Origin: an uncultured Bacteroidota bacterium
GTDB taxonomy: Bacteria; Bacteroidota; Bacteroidia; AKYH767-A; JABDAW01
NCBI GenBank assembly: GCA_903844645.1
Contig: CAIMUP010000141.1
Coordinates: 1-64,000, forward strand
DNA: 64,000 bases
Reading direction: 5' to 3'
Within the stretch, counting starts at the first letter, position 1. Every line of letters begins with the position of its first letter. The notes beneath the pieces were generated by a model that saw only the letters and a program-made list of their open reading frames with translations, had not been told where the DNA came from and did no database searches. This document shows, in pieces, positions 1 through 10,946 of the stretch. Position numbers and translations under genes: made by a program.

Positions 1-547
1 TGTTAAGTAAAAATGTAAAGTATGATCTAAATTCTTTCTCATCCATTTTGGCAATAATTTCATTGTGCCTATTATTATTAGTTTTTGCCATCTTTTCAAG
101 AAACACAGGAGCAAACAATATTGATTTATAGTCATCATAATTTTCAGGTGCAAAGGCAGATTTTTCATATCTAGTAAAGAGTTTATAAAAACTTTCAAAA
201 TCCCTTATCATGAGTCCATCATAATACTCTATCAATTTATTTTGTGCAATTTTATTGGATATTGTTTTAATACGTACTATTGCATAAAATATTAAAAGCA
301 GGAATAATAAGAGAGCCCAATTATTAGGACTTAAACCAAAGGGTACTGTAAAAATTCTCATGAAAGAGAATCTTAAAGATATTACATCAAACTTTAAAAG
401 GTACAGAATAAATAATAGTATTGCCCCAATTAAAAGGGGCTCCCGTTCATATAATTTTAATTTTATAATATTCCTTTCATCAGAGGGATAAAAAGCAAAA
501 ACCGCTATTAAAATACTGACAACCGTAAACCAATCACTTATATTCAT
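1..547 (-). CDS. Hypothetical membrane protein, truncated by window edge
   Basis: Open minus-strand frame from ATG at 547 (MNISDWFTVVSILIAVFAFYPSDERNIIKL...) to base 1; hydrophobic segments; absent from ORF track because it runs off the edge. Confidence 0.6.
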   Translation of the reverse strand, partial: MNISDWFTVVSILIAVFAFYPSDERNIIKLKLYEREPLLIGAILLFILYLLKFDVISLRFSFMRIFTVPFGLSPNNWALLLFLLLIFYAIVRIKTISNKIAQNKLIEYYDGLMIRDFESFYKLFTRYEKSAFAPENYDDYKSILFAPVFLEKMAKTNNNRHNEIIAKMDEKEFRSYFTFLLN

Positions 548-572
548 TTAAGGATAATGTAAATCGAAAGAA

Positions 573-2249
573 TTATTTTTGCAAAACAAACCTTCCATGA
601 ACCACTTCTTTACCATTGTTTATTTGATAATAATAAACTCCATTGTTCCATTTTGAAACATCTATTTTATTATCAAGAGAAGAGACCGTTTCGTTATAAA
701 AATCTCTACCCAAAGCATCAAAAATCACTAATTTTTCGTTTATGGTATTAGATGATAAGTGAATATTTATTACTGAATTAGAAGGGTTTGGATAAACAAC
801 TATTCCGTTATTATATGGGTTGATTTCATTTATTCCTGTGAAACTATTTAGCTTGGCAATAAACATATCCGTAAGAGCAATATTTGTAAGTGTGTTAGAA
901 CCAAAAGTTATTGAAGGGCTATCAAAAAATCCAACAACATATAAGTTTCCATGTATGTCATACGAAACAGAATTTGCCTGATCATTTCCTGTACTACCAA
1001 CGCTCTTTGACCAATCAAGGTTACCGTTTGCATCATATTGCGCCATTAAAACATCACTATTTGGATAATATTGATTTGTTAAGCTGGTTGAATCAAAAGA
1101 AATATGATAGCAAGTAAAATATCCTACTAAGCATGTATTCCCTGCCGCATCAGTACTACTTGATGTTGCATAAGCATTACCTATACCTCCACCTTTTTTT
1201 GCCCAAATCGCATTTCCTGCGGTATTAAATTTAAAAAGAAAGGTTGTGGCATCACCAACAAATTGGCTGGTTAATGTTACAGCATCAAATCTAATTGATG
1301 TATTTGCAAAATATCCAGCCAAATAAATATTGCCTCCTGCATCAGTAGTAACAGAATTTGCTATACAACTTGTGTTTGAGCTTGGTACAACTGCACTTTT
1401 TGCCCAAGCCACATTGCCTTGCCCATCATACTTGACAAGAAATACATCAACACCACCATTTCCATTTGTTAATGTAGTCGAACCAAAAGTAATCGCAGGA
1501 CTGCCATAATATCCAGATAAAAATATATTTCCAGCAGCATCAGATTTAATTGTTGTTGCTCTATCTGGATAGACTCCCCCTGCACTTTTTGCCCAAACTA
1601 CGTTTCCACTTGCATCATATTTTGCAATGAATATATCTTCTAAGTGGCCTCCAGCATTTATTAAATTAGTTGAGCCAAAAGTAAGTGTATCACTGGAAAA
1701 AGATCCAGCTAAATAAACATTACCAGTTGGGTCTGTGGTAACGCAGTAAGCAATAACATAATTGGTACCTCTACCACCTGCACTTTTAGCCCAAAGTACA
1801 TTTCCTGATGGGTCATATTTAGCAAGAAATAAATCATGAGAACCTATACTATTTAAGACTGTTGATCCAAATGTTATTGTTGATGAGAAATAACCTGCTA
1901 CATATATATTCCCAGAATGATCAAAAGTTATAGAATATGCAATTGCCTCGACTCCTTGTCCTTGAGGACTTTTAGCCCAAATAGCGTTACCTAAAGCGTC
2001 ATATTTTACTATAAATATTTTATTAGCACCTAAAGATCCATTAGTTAAAGTAATTGTGCCGAAAGTAATTGAGTTGCTTCTGAAATATCCAGCAACATAT
2101 ACGTTACCAGCAGCATCTGATGTAACAGAATTTGCATAATCATATTGATTTCCACCTGCACTATGTGCCCATGCCCAGTTAGGTGATTGTGCATAAATTT
2201 GAAAAGTAAATAGCAGCATTGCTGCGAGGAATGTAATTTTTGTTTTCAT
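573..2249 (-). CDS. SBBP-repeat beta-propeller protein with T9SS type A sorting domain
   Basis: Signal peptide; repeated GNVYVAGYF / ITFGSTTL / FIAKYDASGNVVWAKSAGG; C-terminal VYPNPSNSVINI...GVYYYQI. Confidence 0.9.
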   Translation of the reverse strand: MKTKITFLAAMLLFTFQIYAQSPNWAWAHSAGGNQYDYANSVTSDAAGNVYVAGYFRSNSITFGTITLTNGSLGANKIFIVKYDALGNAIWAKSPQGQGVEAIAYSITFDHSGNIYVAGYFSSTITFGSTVLNSIGSHDLFLAKYDPSGNVLWAKSAGGRGTNYVIAYCVTTDPTGNVYLAGSFSSDTLTFGSTNLINAGGHLEDIFIAKYDASGNVVWAKSAGGVYPDRATTIKSDAAGNIFLSGYYGSPAITFGSTTLTNGNGGVDVFLVKYDGQGNVAWAKSAVVPSSNTSCIANSVTTDAGGNIYLAGYFANTSIRFDAVTLTSQFVGDATTFLFKFNTAGNAIWAKKGGGIGNAYATSSSTDAAGNTCLVGYFTCYHISFDSTSLTNQYYPNSDVLMAQYDANGNLDWSKSVGSTGNDQANSVSYDIHGNLYVVGFFDSPSITFGSNTLTNIALTDMFIAKLNSFTGINEINPYNNGIVVYPNPSNSVINIHLSSNTINEKLVIFDALGRDFYNETVSSLDNKIDVSKWNNGVYYYQINNGKEVVHGRFVLQK

Positions 2250-2304
2250 ATTTTTATAGTTTATTATTAAGGCGCAAAATTAGTATAAAAACTTATAACA
2301 AAAC

Positions 2305-2340
2305 AAAAAGCCCAACACTTCGTGTCGGGCTTCTTTTCCT
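2305..2340. terminator. Rho-independent terminator hairpin
   Basis: AAAAAGCCCAACACTTCGTGTCGGGCTTCTTTT stem-loop with T tract. Confidence 0.7.
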
Positions 2341-2352
2341 CTTTTTATCTAC

Positions 2353-3249
2353 TTATTTATGGGACTTGCATATCAAGCAATCACAAGGTTGGTTAGCAAA
2401 ATGTCTCACACCGACAGCATGACCATCTTTTCCGTCAGCCATTTTAAAAATATTTTCAAACAGATATGATTCTCTTTTTTCAACATAACGACGTAAAGCA
2501 AACGAACATAAATCCGCCATCTGAACCATATTTACAGAAGCCGAATCAACAAAAAATGGAACTTCAATAATGTTCTTTATAGTCGTCCATTTTGTTCCTT
2601 TATCATGAAAATGACTCATCAGTTTTGTTAATCTTGTTGCCATAGTTGGGTTATTATCATGGACTAAGATACCACACTTATCATCTTTAGTTGTCTTGGA
2701 ATAAATTTTAAGATATTGTTCAAAGCGACTTATAAGTTGTGTAAATGCTTCCTCTTCAATATTTTGATCAGAAAACTTTTGACGAAAGGAAACTTTATCA
2801 ATGCAATCTGCGAATAGTCGTACATCTTTCCATTTCCCTAAAGTTTTTGATAAATCAATCAAAACTTGTTTTCGTTCATTATCTGTTAGGTGAATATACT
2901 CTTCAGTTTGCTTATGATTCTTTTTTGTTTGTTGATATTGTTTATGAAGTTTGGGAGTTGATTGTAGTTTGTATAATTCATCACTTCTTAGTTTCTCCAC
3001 AGCCATCCTTCTTTCTTCATAGCTCATCATTTCAAAATCTTTAATTTTATTCTGTTCGATGATAGGACGAGGTATGTATGCTGAATGAATCTCGCTATTC
3101 GCTAATCCATAATTTGCTTTTAGCTTTCTTATTTCACCTTCATAAGTCTTCCATTTTGCAATCGGAATAGCGATACCCGCAAGAACATAATGGCTGGAAG
3201 TACCAGGTAATTCAGGAGTTCCTGATTCGTCAATGTAACATAGAAGCAT
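2353..3249 (-). CDS. DUF3800 domain-containing protein
   Basis: N-terminal CYIDESGTPELPGTSSHYVLAGIAI and late MVQMADLCSFALRRYVE, typical of DUF3800. Confidence 0.85.
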   Translation of the reverse strand: MLLCYIDESGTPELPGTSSHYVLAGIAIPIAKWKTYEGEIRKLKANYGLANSEIHSAYIPRPIIEQNKIKDFEMMSYEERRMAVEKLRSDELYKLQSTPKLHKQYQQTKKNHKQTEEYIHLTDNERKQVLIDLSKTLGKWKDVRLFADCIDKVSFRQKFSDQNIEEEAFTQLISRFEQYLKIYSKTTKDDKCGILVHDNNPTMATRLTKLMSHFHDKGTKWTTIKNIIEVPFFVDSASVNMVQMADLCSFALRRYVEKRESYLFENIFKMADGKDGHAVGVRHFANQPCDCLICKSHK

Positions 3250-3412
3250 AATTAATTAAAAATATAAATTAGTACAAATAAAAAAGCGACTGGTGAAGAA
3301 GATAAATCTTCTCATGAGACGCTAAGCGACTCAACCAGACGCGGTGCAAAATTACAAAAAATATTTGAAATCCAAAAAATATTCTTTTTCTCATTAATAA
3401 TTATACTCATCC

Positions 3413-5791
3413 TTAACTCCCACAAGCCTCACAGCCATCAGGGTCATCAATGCTGCAAGAAATCTGCTCTAAAGCTTTTACTTTATCCAGTTCACTTGGC
3501 TCCACATACTCCACAATCGCAGGCTCGGCTTGCTTCTCCACCGTGAATTTGATGGCATCGGTAGCCGCTTTGGTACGCAGATAATACATGCCCGTTTTCA
3601 AGCCCTTCTTCCAGGCATAAAAGTGCATCGAAGTCAGCTTGCCGAAGTTGGCATCCTGTATAAATAAATTCAGCGACTGGCTCTGGCAGATGAATGCGCC
3701 ACGGTCGGCAGCCATATCAATAATCACTTTTTGTTTAATCTCCCAAACGGTTTTATAAATGTCTTTTATATGCTGCGGAATCTCCGGAATGTCTTGCACA
3801 GAGCCATTTGCAGCGATGATTTTGGTCTTCAGATTATTATTCCAGATACCCAATTTCACAAGGTCAAGAAGCAAATGTTTGTTCACCACAATAAACTCCC
3901 CGCTCAACACACGGCGACTATAAATATTCGATGTATAAGGCTCAAAACATTCGTTATTCCCAAGAATCTGCGAAGTAGAAGCCGTCGGCATCGGAGCCAG
4001 CAGCAAGGAGTTTCGCACACCATGCTTCTTAACTTCCTCCTTCAGCACATCCCATTCCCAACGATCGGTAGGCTTCACATTCCACATGTCGAATTGGAAA
4101 ATACCTTGCGACACAGGCGATCCCTCGAAGGTAGAATAAGGTCCTTCTTTAATAGCAAGATCCTTCGAAGAAGTCATCGCAGCATAATAAATCGTCTCAA
4201 ATATCTCCCGATTCAGCATCCTTGCTTCCTCACTATCGAATGGCAATTTCAACAACATAAAAGTATCCGCCAATCCCTGAACCCCAATGCCAATAGGGCG
4301 ATGACGCATGTTACTATTACGTGCCTCCTCGACAGGATAATAATTTACATCAATAATTTTGTTCAGATTTTTGGTAATCTGATAAGTAATATCAAACAAT
4401 TTCTGATGATCAAACTTGCCATCAATAACAAATCTCGGCAGCGCAACCGAAGCCAGATTACATACCGCAATCTCATCAGCAGAAGTATATTCCACGATCT
4501 CCGTACAAAGATTTGAACTCTTAATAGTCCCCAAATTCTTCTGGTTTGATTTCTCATTGCAAGCATCCTTATAAAGCATGTATGGCGTGCCCGTCTCTAT
4601 CTGACTTTCCATAATCGCAAACCATAATTCCTGTGCCTTAATGGTCTTGCGAGCCTTGCCTTCCGACTCATATTTAGTATAAAGCAATTCGAATTCTGCA
4701 CCATAACAATCAGCCATCCCGGGGCACTCATTCGGACAGAACAATGACCAAGTGCTATCCTCCTCAACCCTCTTCATAAACAAGTCAGGAATCCAAAGCG
4801 CAAAGAACAAATCCCTTGCTCTCAACTCTTCCTTACCATGATTCTTTTTCAATTCCAAAAACTCAAAAATATCAGCATGCCAAGGCTCCAAATATATAGC
4901 AAAAGAACCCTTGCGTTTGCCACCACCCTGATCAACATAACGAGCGGTATCATTGAAGACCTTCAACATAGGAACAATACCATTAGAAGTCCCATTCGTC
5001 CCACGAATATAAGAACCCGTAGCCCGAACATTATGAATACTCAACCCGATTCCACCAGCCGATTGAGAGATCTTGGCACAGTTCTTCAACGTATCATAAA
5101 TACCATCAATGCTATCATTCTTCATCGTCAATAAAAAGCACGATGACAACTGTGGCTTAGGCGTTCCGGCATTAAATAAAGTCGGCGTGGCATGAGTAAA
5201 CCAACGCTCGCTCATCATGTTATAAGTCTCGATGGCAGCATCAATATCCTCCTTATGAATACCGATTGCAACCCGCATCAACATATGCTGCGGACGCTCC
5301 GCCACCTGCCCGTTCATCCTCAACAAATAAGATTTCTCCAAAGTCTTAAATCCAAAATAATCATAACCGAAATCACGGTCATAAATAATGGTACTATCCA
5401 GCAACTCCGCATTCTTTTCGATAATCTCATACACCTCTTCCGAAAGCATCGGAGCCTTCTTTCCAGTCTTTGGATCAATATAAAAATACAAATCCTTCAT
5501 CGTCTCCGAGAATGACTTTTTAGTATTCTTATGAAGATTACTGATAGCGATTCTCGAAGCCAGCAGCGCATAATCAGGATGCTTCGTAGTCAATGAAGCA
5601 GCCACTTCAGCAGCAAGATTATCCAACTCCGAAGTAGAAACCCCATCGAAGATTCCCTCAATGACCTTCTGCGCAACGCTAATAGATTCAACATGTTCAG
5701 GATTCAATCCATAGCAAAGCTTCTGTATCCTCGCAGTCACCTTATCAAACTTTACGGTTTCCTTTTTACCGTCTCTTTTTATTACATACAT
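3413..5791 (-). CDS. nrdA: Ribonucleoside-diphosphate reductase, alpha subunit
   Basis: ATP-cone N terminus ([21 protein letters not shown]), [33 protein letters not shown]. Confidence 0.96.
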   Translation of the reverse strand: MYVIKRDGKKETVKFDKVTARIQKLCYGLNPEHVESISVAQKVIEGIFDGVSTSELDNLAAEVAASLTTKHPDYALLASRIAISNLHKNTKKSFSETMKDLYFYIDPKTGKKAPMLSEEVYEIIEKNAELLDSTIIYDRDFGYDYFGFKTLEKSYLLRMNGQVAERPQHMLMRVAIGIHKEDIDAAIETYNMMSERWFTHATPTLFNAGTPKPQLSSCFLLTMKNDSIDGIYDTLKNCAKISQSAGGIGLSIHNVRATGSYIRGTNGTSNGIVPMLKVFNDTARYVDQGGGKRKGSFAIYLEPWHADIFEFLELKKNHGKEELRARDLFFALWIPDLFMKRVEEDSTWSLFCPNECPGMADCYGAEFELLYTKYESEGKARKTIKAQELWFAIMESQIETGTPYMLYKDACNEKSNQKNLGTIKSSNLCTEIVEYTSADEIAVCNLASVALPRFVIDGKFDHQKLFDITYQITKNLNKIIDVNYYPVEEARNSNMRHRPIGIGVQGLADTFMLLKLPFDSEEARMLNREIFETIYYAAMTSSKDLAIKEGPYSTFEGSPVSQGIFQFDMWNVKPTDRWEWDVLKEEVKKHGVRNSLLLAPMPTASTSQILGNNECFEPYTSNIYSRRVLSGEFIVVNKHLLLDLVKLGIWNNNLKTKIIAANGSVQDIPEIPQHIKDIYKTVWEIKQKVIIDMAADRGAFICQSQSLNLFIQDANFGKLTSMHFYAWKKGLKTGMYYLRTKAATDAIKFTVEKQAEPAIVEYVEPSELDKVKALEQISCSIDDPDGCEACGS

Positions 5792-5821
5792 AGTATTTTG
5801 TATTTAGTTTATGTTTTATTT

Positions 5822-6856
5822 TTATAATTTATTATTCTCTTCTATCAACTTTTTCTCCCGTTCAATTTCGGCAATCAATTCCGCTTCTGTCGGGAGGTAA
5901 GGCATATATTTAGTAGCAAAAAGTTGTTTGTTCTCATTCAAAATACTGTATTTTACTACCGTCTCATCCTTTTCGGCACAAAGAATAATCCCAATGGTAG
6001 GGAAGTCATCCTCTTGCTTTTTAAGATCATCAAACATCCGAATATACATATCCATTTGTCCGGTATCCTGATGCGAAAGTTTGGTAGTTTTAATATCAAA
6101 AAGCACAAAACATTTCAAGATGTAATTATAAAAAACAAGGTCAATATAAAAATGACTGGTCTCGGTACTTATCCTAAACTGCCTGCCAACAAAAGAAAAG
6201 CCCTTCCCCAGTTCCAACAAAAACTGTTGTAAGTTCTCTATCAAAGCAGCTTCAATCTCATTTTCCTTAGCATGAATAGGTTCAGGAATATTTAAGAATT
6301 CAAAAATATATGGGTCTTTTATAAAATCCCTTATTGTAGATTTTTCTAATGTTGAACTATCATTTATTGCCTCCTCTTTGTCTCGAGAAGACAACAATCG
6401 TTCAAAATAAAAAGTATTAATATTCCTTTCCAAAACTCTCACACTCCAATTTTGATCTCTGCATTCCTGCAAATAATAAACTCTCGCAATCGGATTTTCA
6501 ACTCTCATTATTAACCTGTTATGGCTCCAACTCAATTCCCTACACAGTGTGTAGGATTTTTGATCATCAGCAAAAGTCAGATAGAACTTCCTGAAATTCT
6601 CAAGATTAGCCACCGAAAAACCCTTACCCAATTCATTCCCTAAAACCTTAGAAAGTTCCTTAATAACGCCTTCTCCATAAGCCGCCCTTTTTGCTCCATG
6701 CTGTTCTTCCTCTACAATTCGTTTTCCAATATTCCAATAAGCATCAACCATAGCAAAATTGACAGCACGAAATGCCTTTTGCCTTGCTGTTTGAAGTATC
6801 AATAATACATCCGCAAACAAAGAAGAAGTTATGGTCGTTTTATTTTCCATTGTCAT
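5822..6856 (-). CDS. PDDEXK nuclease domain / DUF1016 (YhcG-like) protein
   Basis: N-terminal YWNIGKRIVEEEQHGAKRAAYGEGVIKELS; C-terminal FYIDLVFYN...FVLFDIKT nuclease core. Confidence 0.88.
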   Translation of the reverse strand: MTMENKTTITSSLFADVLLILQTARQKAFRAVNFAMVDAYWNIGKRIVEEEQHGAKRAAYGEGVIKELSKVLGNELGKGFSVANLENFRKFYLTFADDQKSYTLCRELSWSHNRLIMRVENPIARVYYLQECRDQNWSVRVLERNINTFYFERLLSSRDKEEAINDSSTLEKSTIRDFIKDPYIFEFLNIPEPIHAKENEIEAALIENLQQFLLELGKGFSFVGRQFRISTETSHFYIDLVFYNYILKCFVLFDIKTTKLSHQDTGQMDMYIRMFDDLKKQEDDFPTIGIILCAEKDETVVKYSILNENKQLFATKYMPYLPTEAELIAEIEREKKLIEENNKL

Positions 6857-6865
6857 TTTCCAATT

Positions 6866-7126
6866 TCATTCTTCCGAACCCCATCCTTTAAATTTAACAT
6901 CATCACTGGCATTTTTATTTTCACCAAGCAAAGCAATTGCCCTTACAGCACTCGAATCTTTTGTAATATCATGTTGCCCGTAATACCATTCCTCGTGAGC
7001 ATTTAATTGCAATGCCACCTCCTCAAAAGAAGAAATATCATTATATCCATCCTCATAGCCCTTCACCACAACCAATGTTTCAGGCGGAAAGGTTTTAAGT
7101 TTATCTATTAATTCTTGAATCGTCAT
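6866..7126 (-). CDS. Small hypothetical protein
   Basis: 86-aa ORF starting MTIQELIDKLKTFPPETLVVVKGYEDGYNDI, compact gene order. Confidence 0.65.
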   Translation of the reverse strand: MTIQELIDKLKTFPPETLVVVKGYEDGYNDISSFEEVALQLNAHEEWYYGQHDITKDSSAVRAIALLGENKNASDDVKFKGWGSEE

Positions 7127-7138
7127 TTCTAATTAATT

Positions 7139-7218
7139 AATACATCCCCATTCACATCCTTCATATCCTCATCCGCAGATTTCAACCAATGCTTTATATG
7201 TTCCTCTTTCGTCATCAT
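7139..7218 (-). pseudogene. Truncated 5' fragment of a HEPN-domain gene
   Basis: Encodes MMTKEEHIKHWLKSADEDMKDVNGDVLIN*, near-identical to the start of the HEPN gene at 8204-8596 (MMTKEEHIRHWLKSADEDMKDI) and then cut short. Confidence 0.7.
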
Positions 7219-7553
7219 AAGTTTATCACAATCCCATCCCTCAAAATTTCCTTAAACATCGGCTCACTCGCATCAAAATCCTCTATTCTGAAAGGATGCG
7301 GCTCGATATGCAAATCAATAGGTCTCCGCAATTTCATTAACTCCACCTGCGCATCAAAAATATCAGCAACACCCACCATCACCAATGCCACATCAATATC
7401 ACTGTCAGCATGGTTCGTCCCCTTCGCAAAAGACCCGAATAGCACCGCCTGCGAGATAACATACTTCTCACTCGCCGAACGAATATATCGCTCCACTAAT
7501 TCAATTGCGTGTTCTTTATCCATGTTCGCAAAGTTATAATTCTCTTCATCCAT
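7215..7553 (-). CDS. MNT-type minimal nucleotidyltransferase
   Basis: AVLFGSFAKGTNHADSDIDVALV = GSx10DxD nucleotidyltransferase motif. Confidence 0.88.
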   Translation of the reverse strand: MDEENYNFANMDKEHAIELVERYIRSASEKYVISQAVLFGSFAKGTNHADSDIDVALVMVGVADIFDAQVELMKLRRPIDLHIEPHPFRIEDFDASEPMFKEILRDGIVINL

Positions 7554-7906
7554 TCATCAGTAAATTCAGGCGTACATTTCTTGTAAAAATCCTGTTTATA
7601 ACTGTCATATCTCGTGTTAATATTAAAGGTTGTAATAACATCCAACCAATCCGCATATTCAGCACTCAAATCAATTTCAGCCACCTTCGCCAACCGCAAT
7701 AAATCATGCCACAAAGGAGCATGTTCCCCCGTCGCTGTAGTCACACAAGCCTTCAATAATTTTTCAATAACCAGATGCCCCATAAACAAAGCCCAATTAT
7801 AATCCTTCGTACCATACAAATGATTCATCGTCTCAAAATCCTTATCCGAAGTTTCTATCCAATGTTCCGAAATCTTTTTTATGTCAATACTCTCTTTCAT
7901 TCTCAA
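7496..7906 (-). CDS. HEPN domain-containing protein
   Basis: HWIETSDKDFETMNHLYGTKDYNWALFMGHLVIEKLLKA; overlaps the MNT gene. Confidence 0.85.
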   Translation of the reverse strand: MRMKESIDIKKISEHWIETSDKDFETMNHLYGTKDYNWALFMGHLVIEKLLKACVTTATGEHAPLWHDLLRLAKVAEIDLSAEYADWLDVITTFNINTRYDSYKQDFYKKCTPEFTDEWMKRIITLRTWIKNTQLN

Positions 7907-7907
7907 C

Positions 7908-8225
7908 TTAATTCAAATCAATCTCAATCCCCGTCCTCTTAATAGTTTCAGTAAAAGGATCCCCATCCTCAAAGTAAGCGGCGTTGTATGTATGCGGCTC
8001 AATAACATTAAACTTTGTGCAAGCTCTTGATATTTTGTGAATATCAGCAAGAGAACCACCATTAAAATCATCCGACACCAACGCTAAATCAATATCACTC
8101 CATTGATTCGCCTGATTCCTTGCATAAGACCCAAACAAGATAACCTTCTTAAAAGTCACCCCAAGATCATTACATGCCTTGATGTAATCCTTGATATAAT
8201 GCATTAAAGCTTCTTGCGTAAACAT
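7908..8225 (-). CDS. MNT-type minimal nucleotidyltransferase, second copy
   Basis: VILFGSYARNQANQWSDIDLALVS. Confidence 0.88.
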   Translation of the reverse strand: MFTQEALMHYIKDYIKACNDLGVTFKKVILFGSYARNQANQWSDIDLALVSDDFNGGSLADIHKISRACTKFNVIEPHTYNAAYFEDGDPFTETIKRTGIEIDLN

Positions 8226-8596
8226 TGGTCAATAAATTTAATTCTGTTAATATATTCCTCCGTTAATTCCTTCGTCGTTTCCATTTCCAAATTCTCAATG
8301 AATTCAGGGTATCTACCCTTCGTTTGATATTTATTCAAATCATTTAAGAAGTCCATATCTTCATTCGTTAAACCAGTATCAATCCCATCCAGCAACCGTG
8401 TGAGATTATGAGTAAAAGGCGCAATATTCTCGACATTATTTTTCACCCACAAAGCCTTACAAACTTTCTCAACATACAAATGCCCAAAGTACAAAGCCTT
8501 CATATAACGCTCCCCCTGAAATAACCATTCAATATCCTTCATATCCTCATCCGCAGATTTCAACCAATGCCTTATATGTTCCTCTTTGGTCATCAT
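8204..8596 (-). CDS. HEPN domain-containing protein, second copy
   Basis: HWLKSADEDMKDIEWLFQGERYMKALYFGHLYVEKVCKAL; overlaps the MNT gene. Confidence 0.85.
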   Translation of the reverse strand: MMTKEEHIRHWLKSADEDMKDIEWLFQGERYMKALYFGHLYVEKVCKALWVKNNVENIAPFTHNLTRLLDGIDTGLTNEDMDFLNDLNKYQTKGRYPEFIENLEMETTKELTEEYINRIKFIDQCLRKKL

Positions 8597-8605
8597 AGTT
8601 TGATT

Positions 8606-9463
8606 CTATACTGATTTATTAGTCGGTGTTGTCCAATCAATATTACCTGATAGTAAATCAATTTTACTAGGCCCGATTAGACCAATTTCTTCAAAAGATT
8701 TCTTTTCGATAACCTTAAAATTATTTTTTATCGAATCTAATAATTCAATATTTTCAGGTTTAATAAATTCTTGATTTATTGCCCAATTAATACCTTGTTC
8801 ACAAAAAGGGACACTTGGATAACATATAGCATCAGCTTGACTATTTGAATGAGAGAGAATCAAATTGCTATATGCAGTTGTGATAATATATGTTCTTAAA
8901 TCATTTTTAGCTGGCTTACTAAAATGTTCAAATAAAAAACTATATAACAAAATGACAGCATCTTTAAAATCACCATCAAGTGTTTCCAAAAATGCATCAA
9001 GTATTTTTCCATTATTTATGTGGTATTCTGAAATTCTCTTTGTATTATCAGGGGTTGTAATTATTACATAATTTAGATTTGTTTTGATACGCCAGCGACC
9101 AATTGTAACATATAGAATATCACCAGGTTCTTTTGTATCTATCCAATTATCAACAAGTTCAAAATAGGAGGTTGGTCTGTTTTCAGCACAATAGAACTTT
9201 GATTGAAAAGGTTTGTTGCATCTTTGATAATTTTTAACAAGATAATTTGGAGCAATAGAAATGTCAGATAAATTTGGAAATAAATTATCTATCTCATGAG
9301 TCCTAGTCCTACAAACAATAGTACCTGCCGTAAAACTATTCGTTAAACACGGTAGTTGTCCAATCTGTATAAATGCAATCAATGCCTTTTCATAAGCATA
9401 TTCTTCATTAGGATCAATTGTTTCTAATTGGCTAATTGTGCTTTTTACTTTTTCTAAGGTCAT
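8606..9463 (-). CDS. RES-domain-like protein
   Basis: CRTRTHEID...FYCAENRPTSYFELVDNW...ADAICYPSVP...GINWAI resembles the RES domain layout. Confidence 0.6.
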   Translation of the reverse strand: MTLEKVKSTISQLETIDPNEEYAYEKALIAFIQIGQLPCLTNSFTAGTIVCRTRTHEIDNLFPNLSDISIAPNYLVKNYQRCNKPFQSKFYCAENRPTSYFELVDNWIDTKEPGDILYVTIGRWRIKTNLNYVIITTPDNTKRISEYHINNGKILDAFLETLDGDFKDAVILLYSFLFEHFSKPAKNDLRTYIITTAYSNLILSHSNSQADAICYPSVPFCEQGINWAINQEFIKPENIELLDSIKNNFKVIEKKSFEEIGLIGPSKIDLLSGNIDWTTPTNKSV

Positions 9464-9467
9464 TTAT

Positions 9468-10514
9468 TTATTGTTCATTTATTTTAAAATCTAAAACACG
9501 CGCTTTCACATAATACCCTGATTTTAGAATTACTCGTGGTGCATGCTGATCACTACTATTAAAATCAATTGAGCGTGCTAAAAAAGGTTTTATACTATTA
9601 CCATTTGTGTAGAAGGTATAATTACTGTTAAAGTAAGTTTCTTCATTGTAATCTACGATTGTTCCTGTTGCATCATAAACTAGGATTAAAATCACAATGT
9701 CACTTACAGCATATGGTAAATTATTTTTGATTGAAAAGAAAACCATAGTTGGTCCACAACCAAAACATGGATCAACATTTCTAACAACAACCCCTTCTTT
9801 TATATTAGGTGATATTTGTGATGCAAATGTTGATTTTTGTTGTGCCTTAATAGTTGAAATTGGGATTGTAGTAGATATTTTTATTTTTAAGTTGGTTAAA
9901 TATTTTATAGGGATTGCAAAGTTTAAATTTTGTCCACTTGTATAACTTGCAAAGGCAATTCCAATAACAAGTCCTGATGAATTTATAACTGGTCCTCCAC
10001 TACTACCAGGAGAAATCGGTGCAGTGATTTGTAAAACTTGGTTGGTTTGCATGTTGCGCACACCACTAACTATACCTTCTGAAAAGGTTCCATTTAATCC
10101 TTTTGGATTGCCTACAGCATAAATCTTTTCACCAATTTCTGGGGGCGTGTCAGAACCAAATGATAATTTTGTTCCATAAAGCCCCGAAACTTTTAGAATG
10201 ACCAAATCATTGTCTTTATCAATAGCAACATAACCGCTAACAGAATACTTTTTTGATTCTCCATTTTTTAAAATGTAGGCAGAATTACAACCTTCAATAA
10301 CATGAACATTAGTTACTATTAATTCATCGTCAATAATAAATCCTGAACCGTATGCAAGAGGCTGTGATATTTGATCTAACGCAACAATTGAAACTGTTGA
10401 GTTGATACTTGTTTTAGCTATCTCAGGTGCTGTTTGTGAAAATACATTTTGAATGACAAAAAATAGGATTAGGGTGAATAGCTTATTCATTTTAGTATCT
10501 TTAATTAATGACAT
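9468..10514 (-). CDS. Trypsin-like (S1C/DegP-type) serine protease, secreted
   Basis: GSGFIIDDELIVTNVHVIEG, NDLVILKV, PISPGSSGGPVINSSGLVIGI; likely start at MNKLFTLILFFVIQNVFSQ. Confidence 0.85.
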   Translation of the reverse strand: MSLIKDTKMNKLFTLILFFVIQNVFSQTAPEIAKTSINSTVSIVALDQISQPLAYGSGFIIDDELIVTNVHVIEGCNSAYILKNGESKKYSVSGYVAIDKDNDLVILKVSGLYGTKLSFGSDTPPEIGEKIYAVGNPKGLNGTFSEGIVSGVRNMQTNQVLQITAPISPGSSGGPVINSSGLVIGIAFASYTSGQNLNFAIPIKYLTNLKIKISTTIPISTIKAQQKSTFASQISPNIKEGVVVRNVDPCFGCGPTMVFFSIKNNLPYAVSDIVILILVYDATGTIVDYNEETYFNSNYTFYTNGNSIKPFLARSIDFNSSDQHAPRVILKSGYYVKARVLDFKINEQ

Positions 10515-10555
10515 TTAAAGTTCCAAAAGTATAAAAAAGTTCAGTTACCATCCCG

Positions 10556-10946
10556 CCGCTCCAATACAAAAACCCTTCAAATCGCAAAAGTGAACCCTCC
10601 AATCGCAAAAGTGAACCCTCCAATCGCAAAAGTGAACCCTCCAATCCAAAATGTGAACCCTCCAATCCAAAATGTGAACCGTCAAATCGCAAATGTGAAC
10701 CCCCGAATCGCAAATGTGAACCGCCAAATCGGAAAAGTGAACCGCCGAATCGCAAATGTTTACCGTTGAATAGAATAAAAAACCCGCCGAATCGCATCCC
10801 TTGACCCCCGAATCGCATTCCTTGACCGCCGAATCCAATCCCTTGACCGCTGAATCCAATCCCTTGACCCTCGAATCCAATCCCTTGACCGCTGAATCGC
10901 ATTCCTCTACCCTTGAATCCCATTTCTCTACTGTCAATTCGCGTTC
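10556..10946. repeat. Array A: 21-bp tandem array, about 18 units
   Basis: Units such as CCTCCAATCGCAAAAGTGAAC and CGCCGAATCCAATCCCTTGAC, 21 bp start to start, two sub-families. Confidence 0.95.

Noticed and set aside
2745-5515. Plus-strand ORFs opposite nrdA and the DUF3800 gene (e.g. 3731-4516, 261 aa)
   Set aside because: Antisense shadows of well-supported genes; no recognisable domains.
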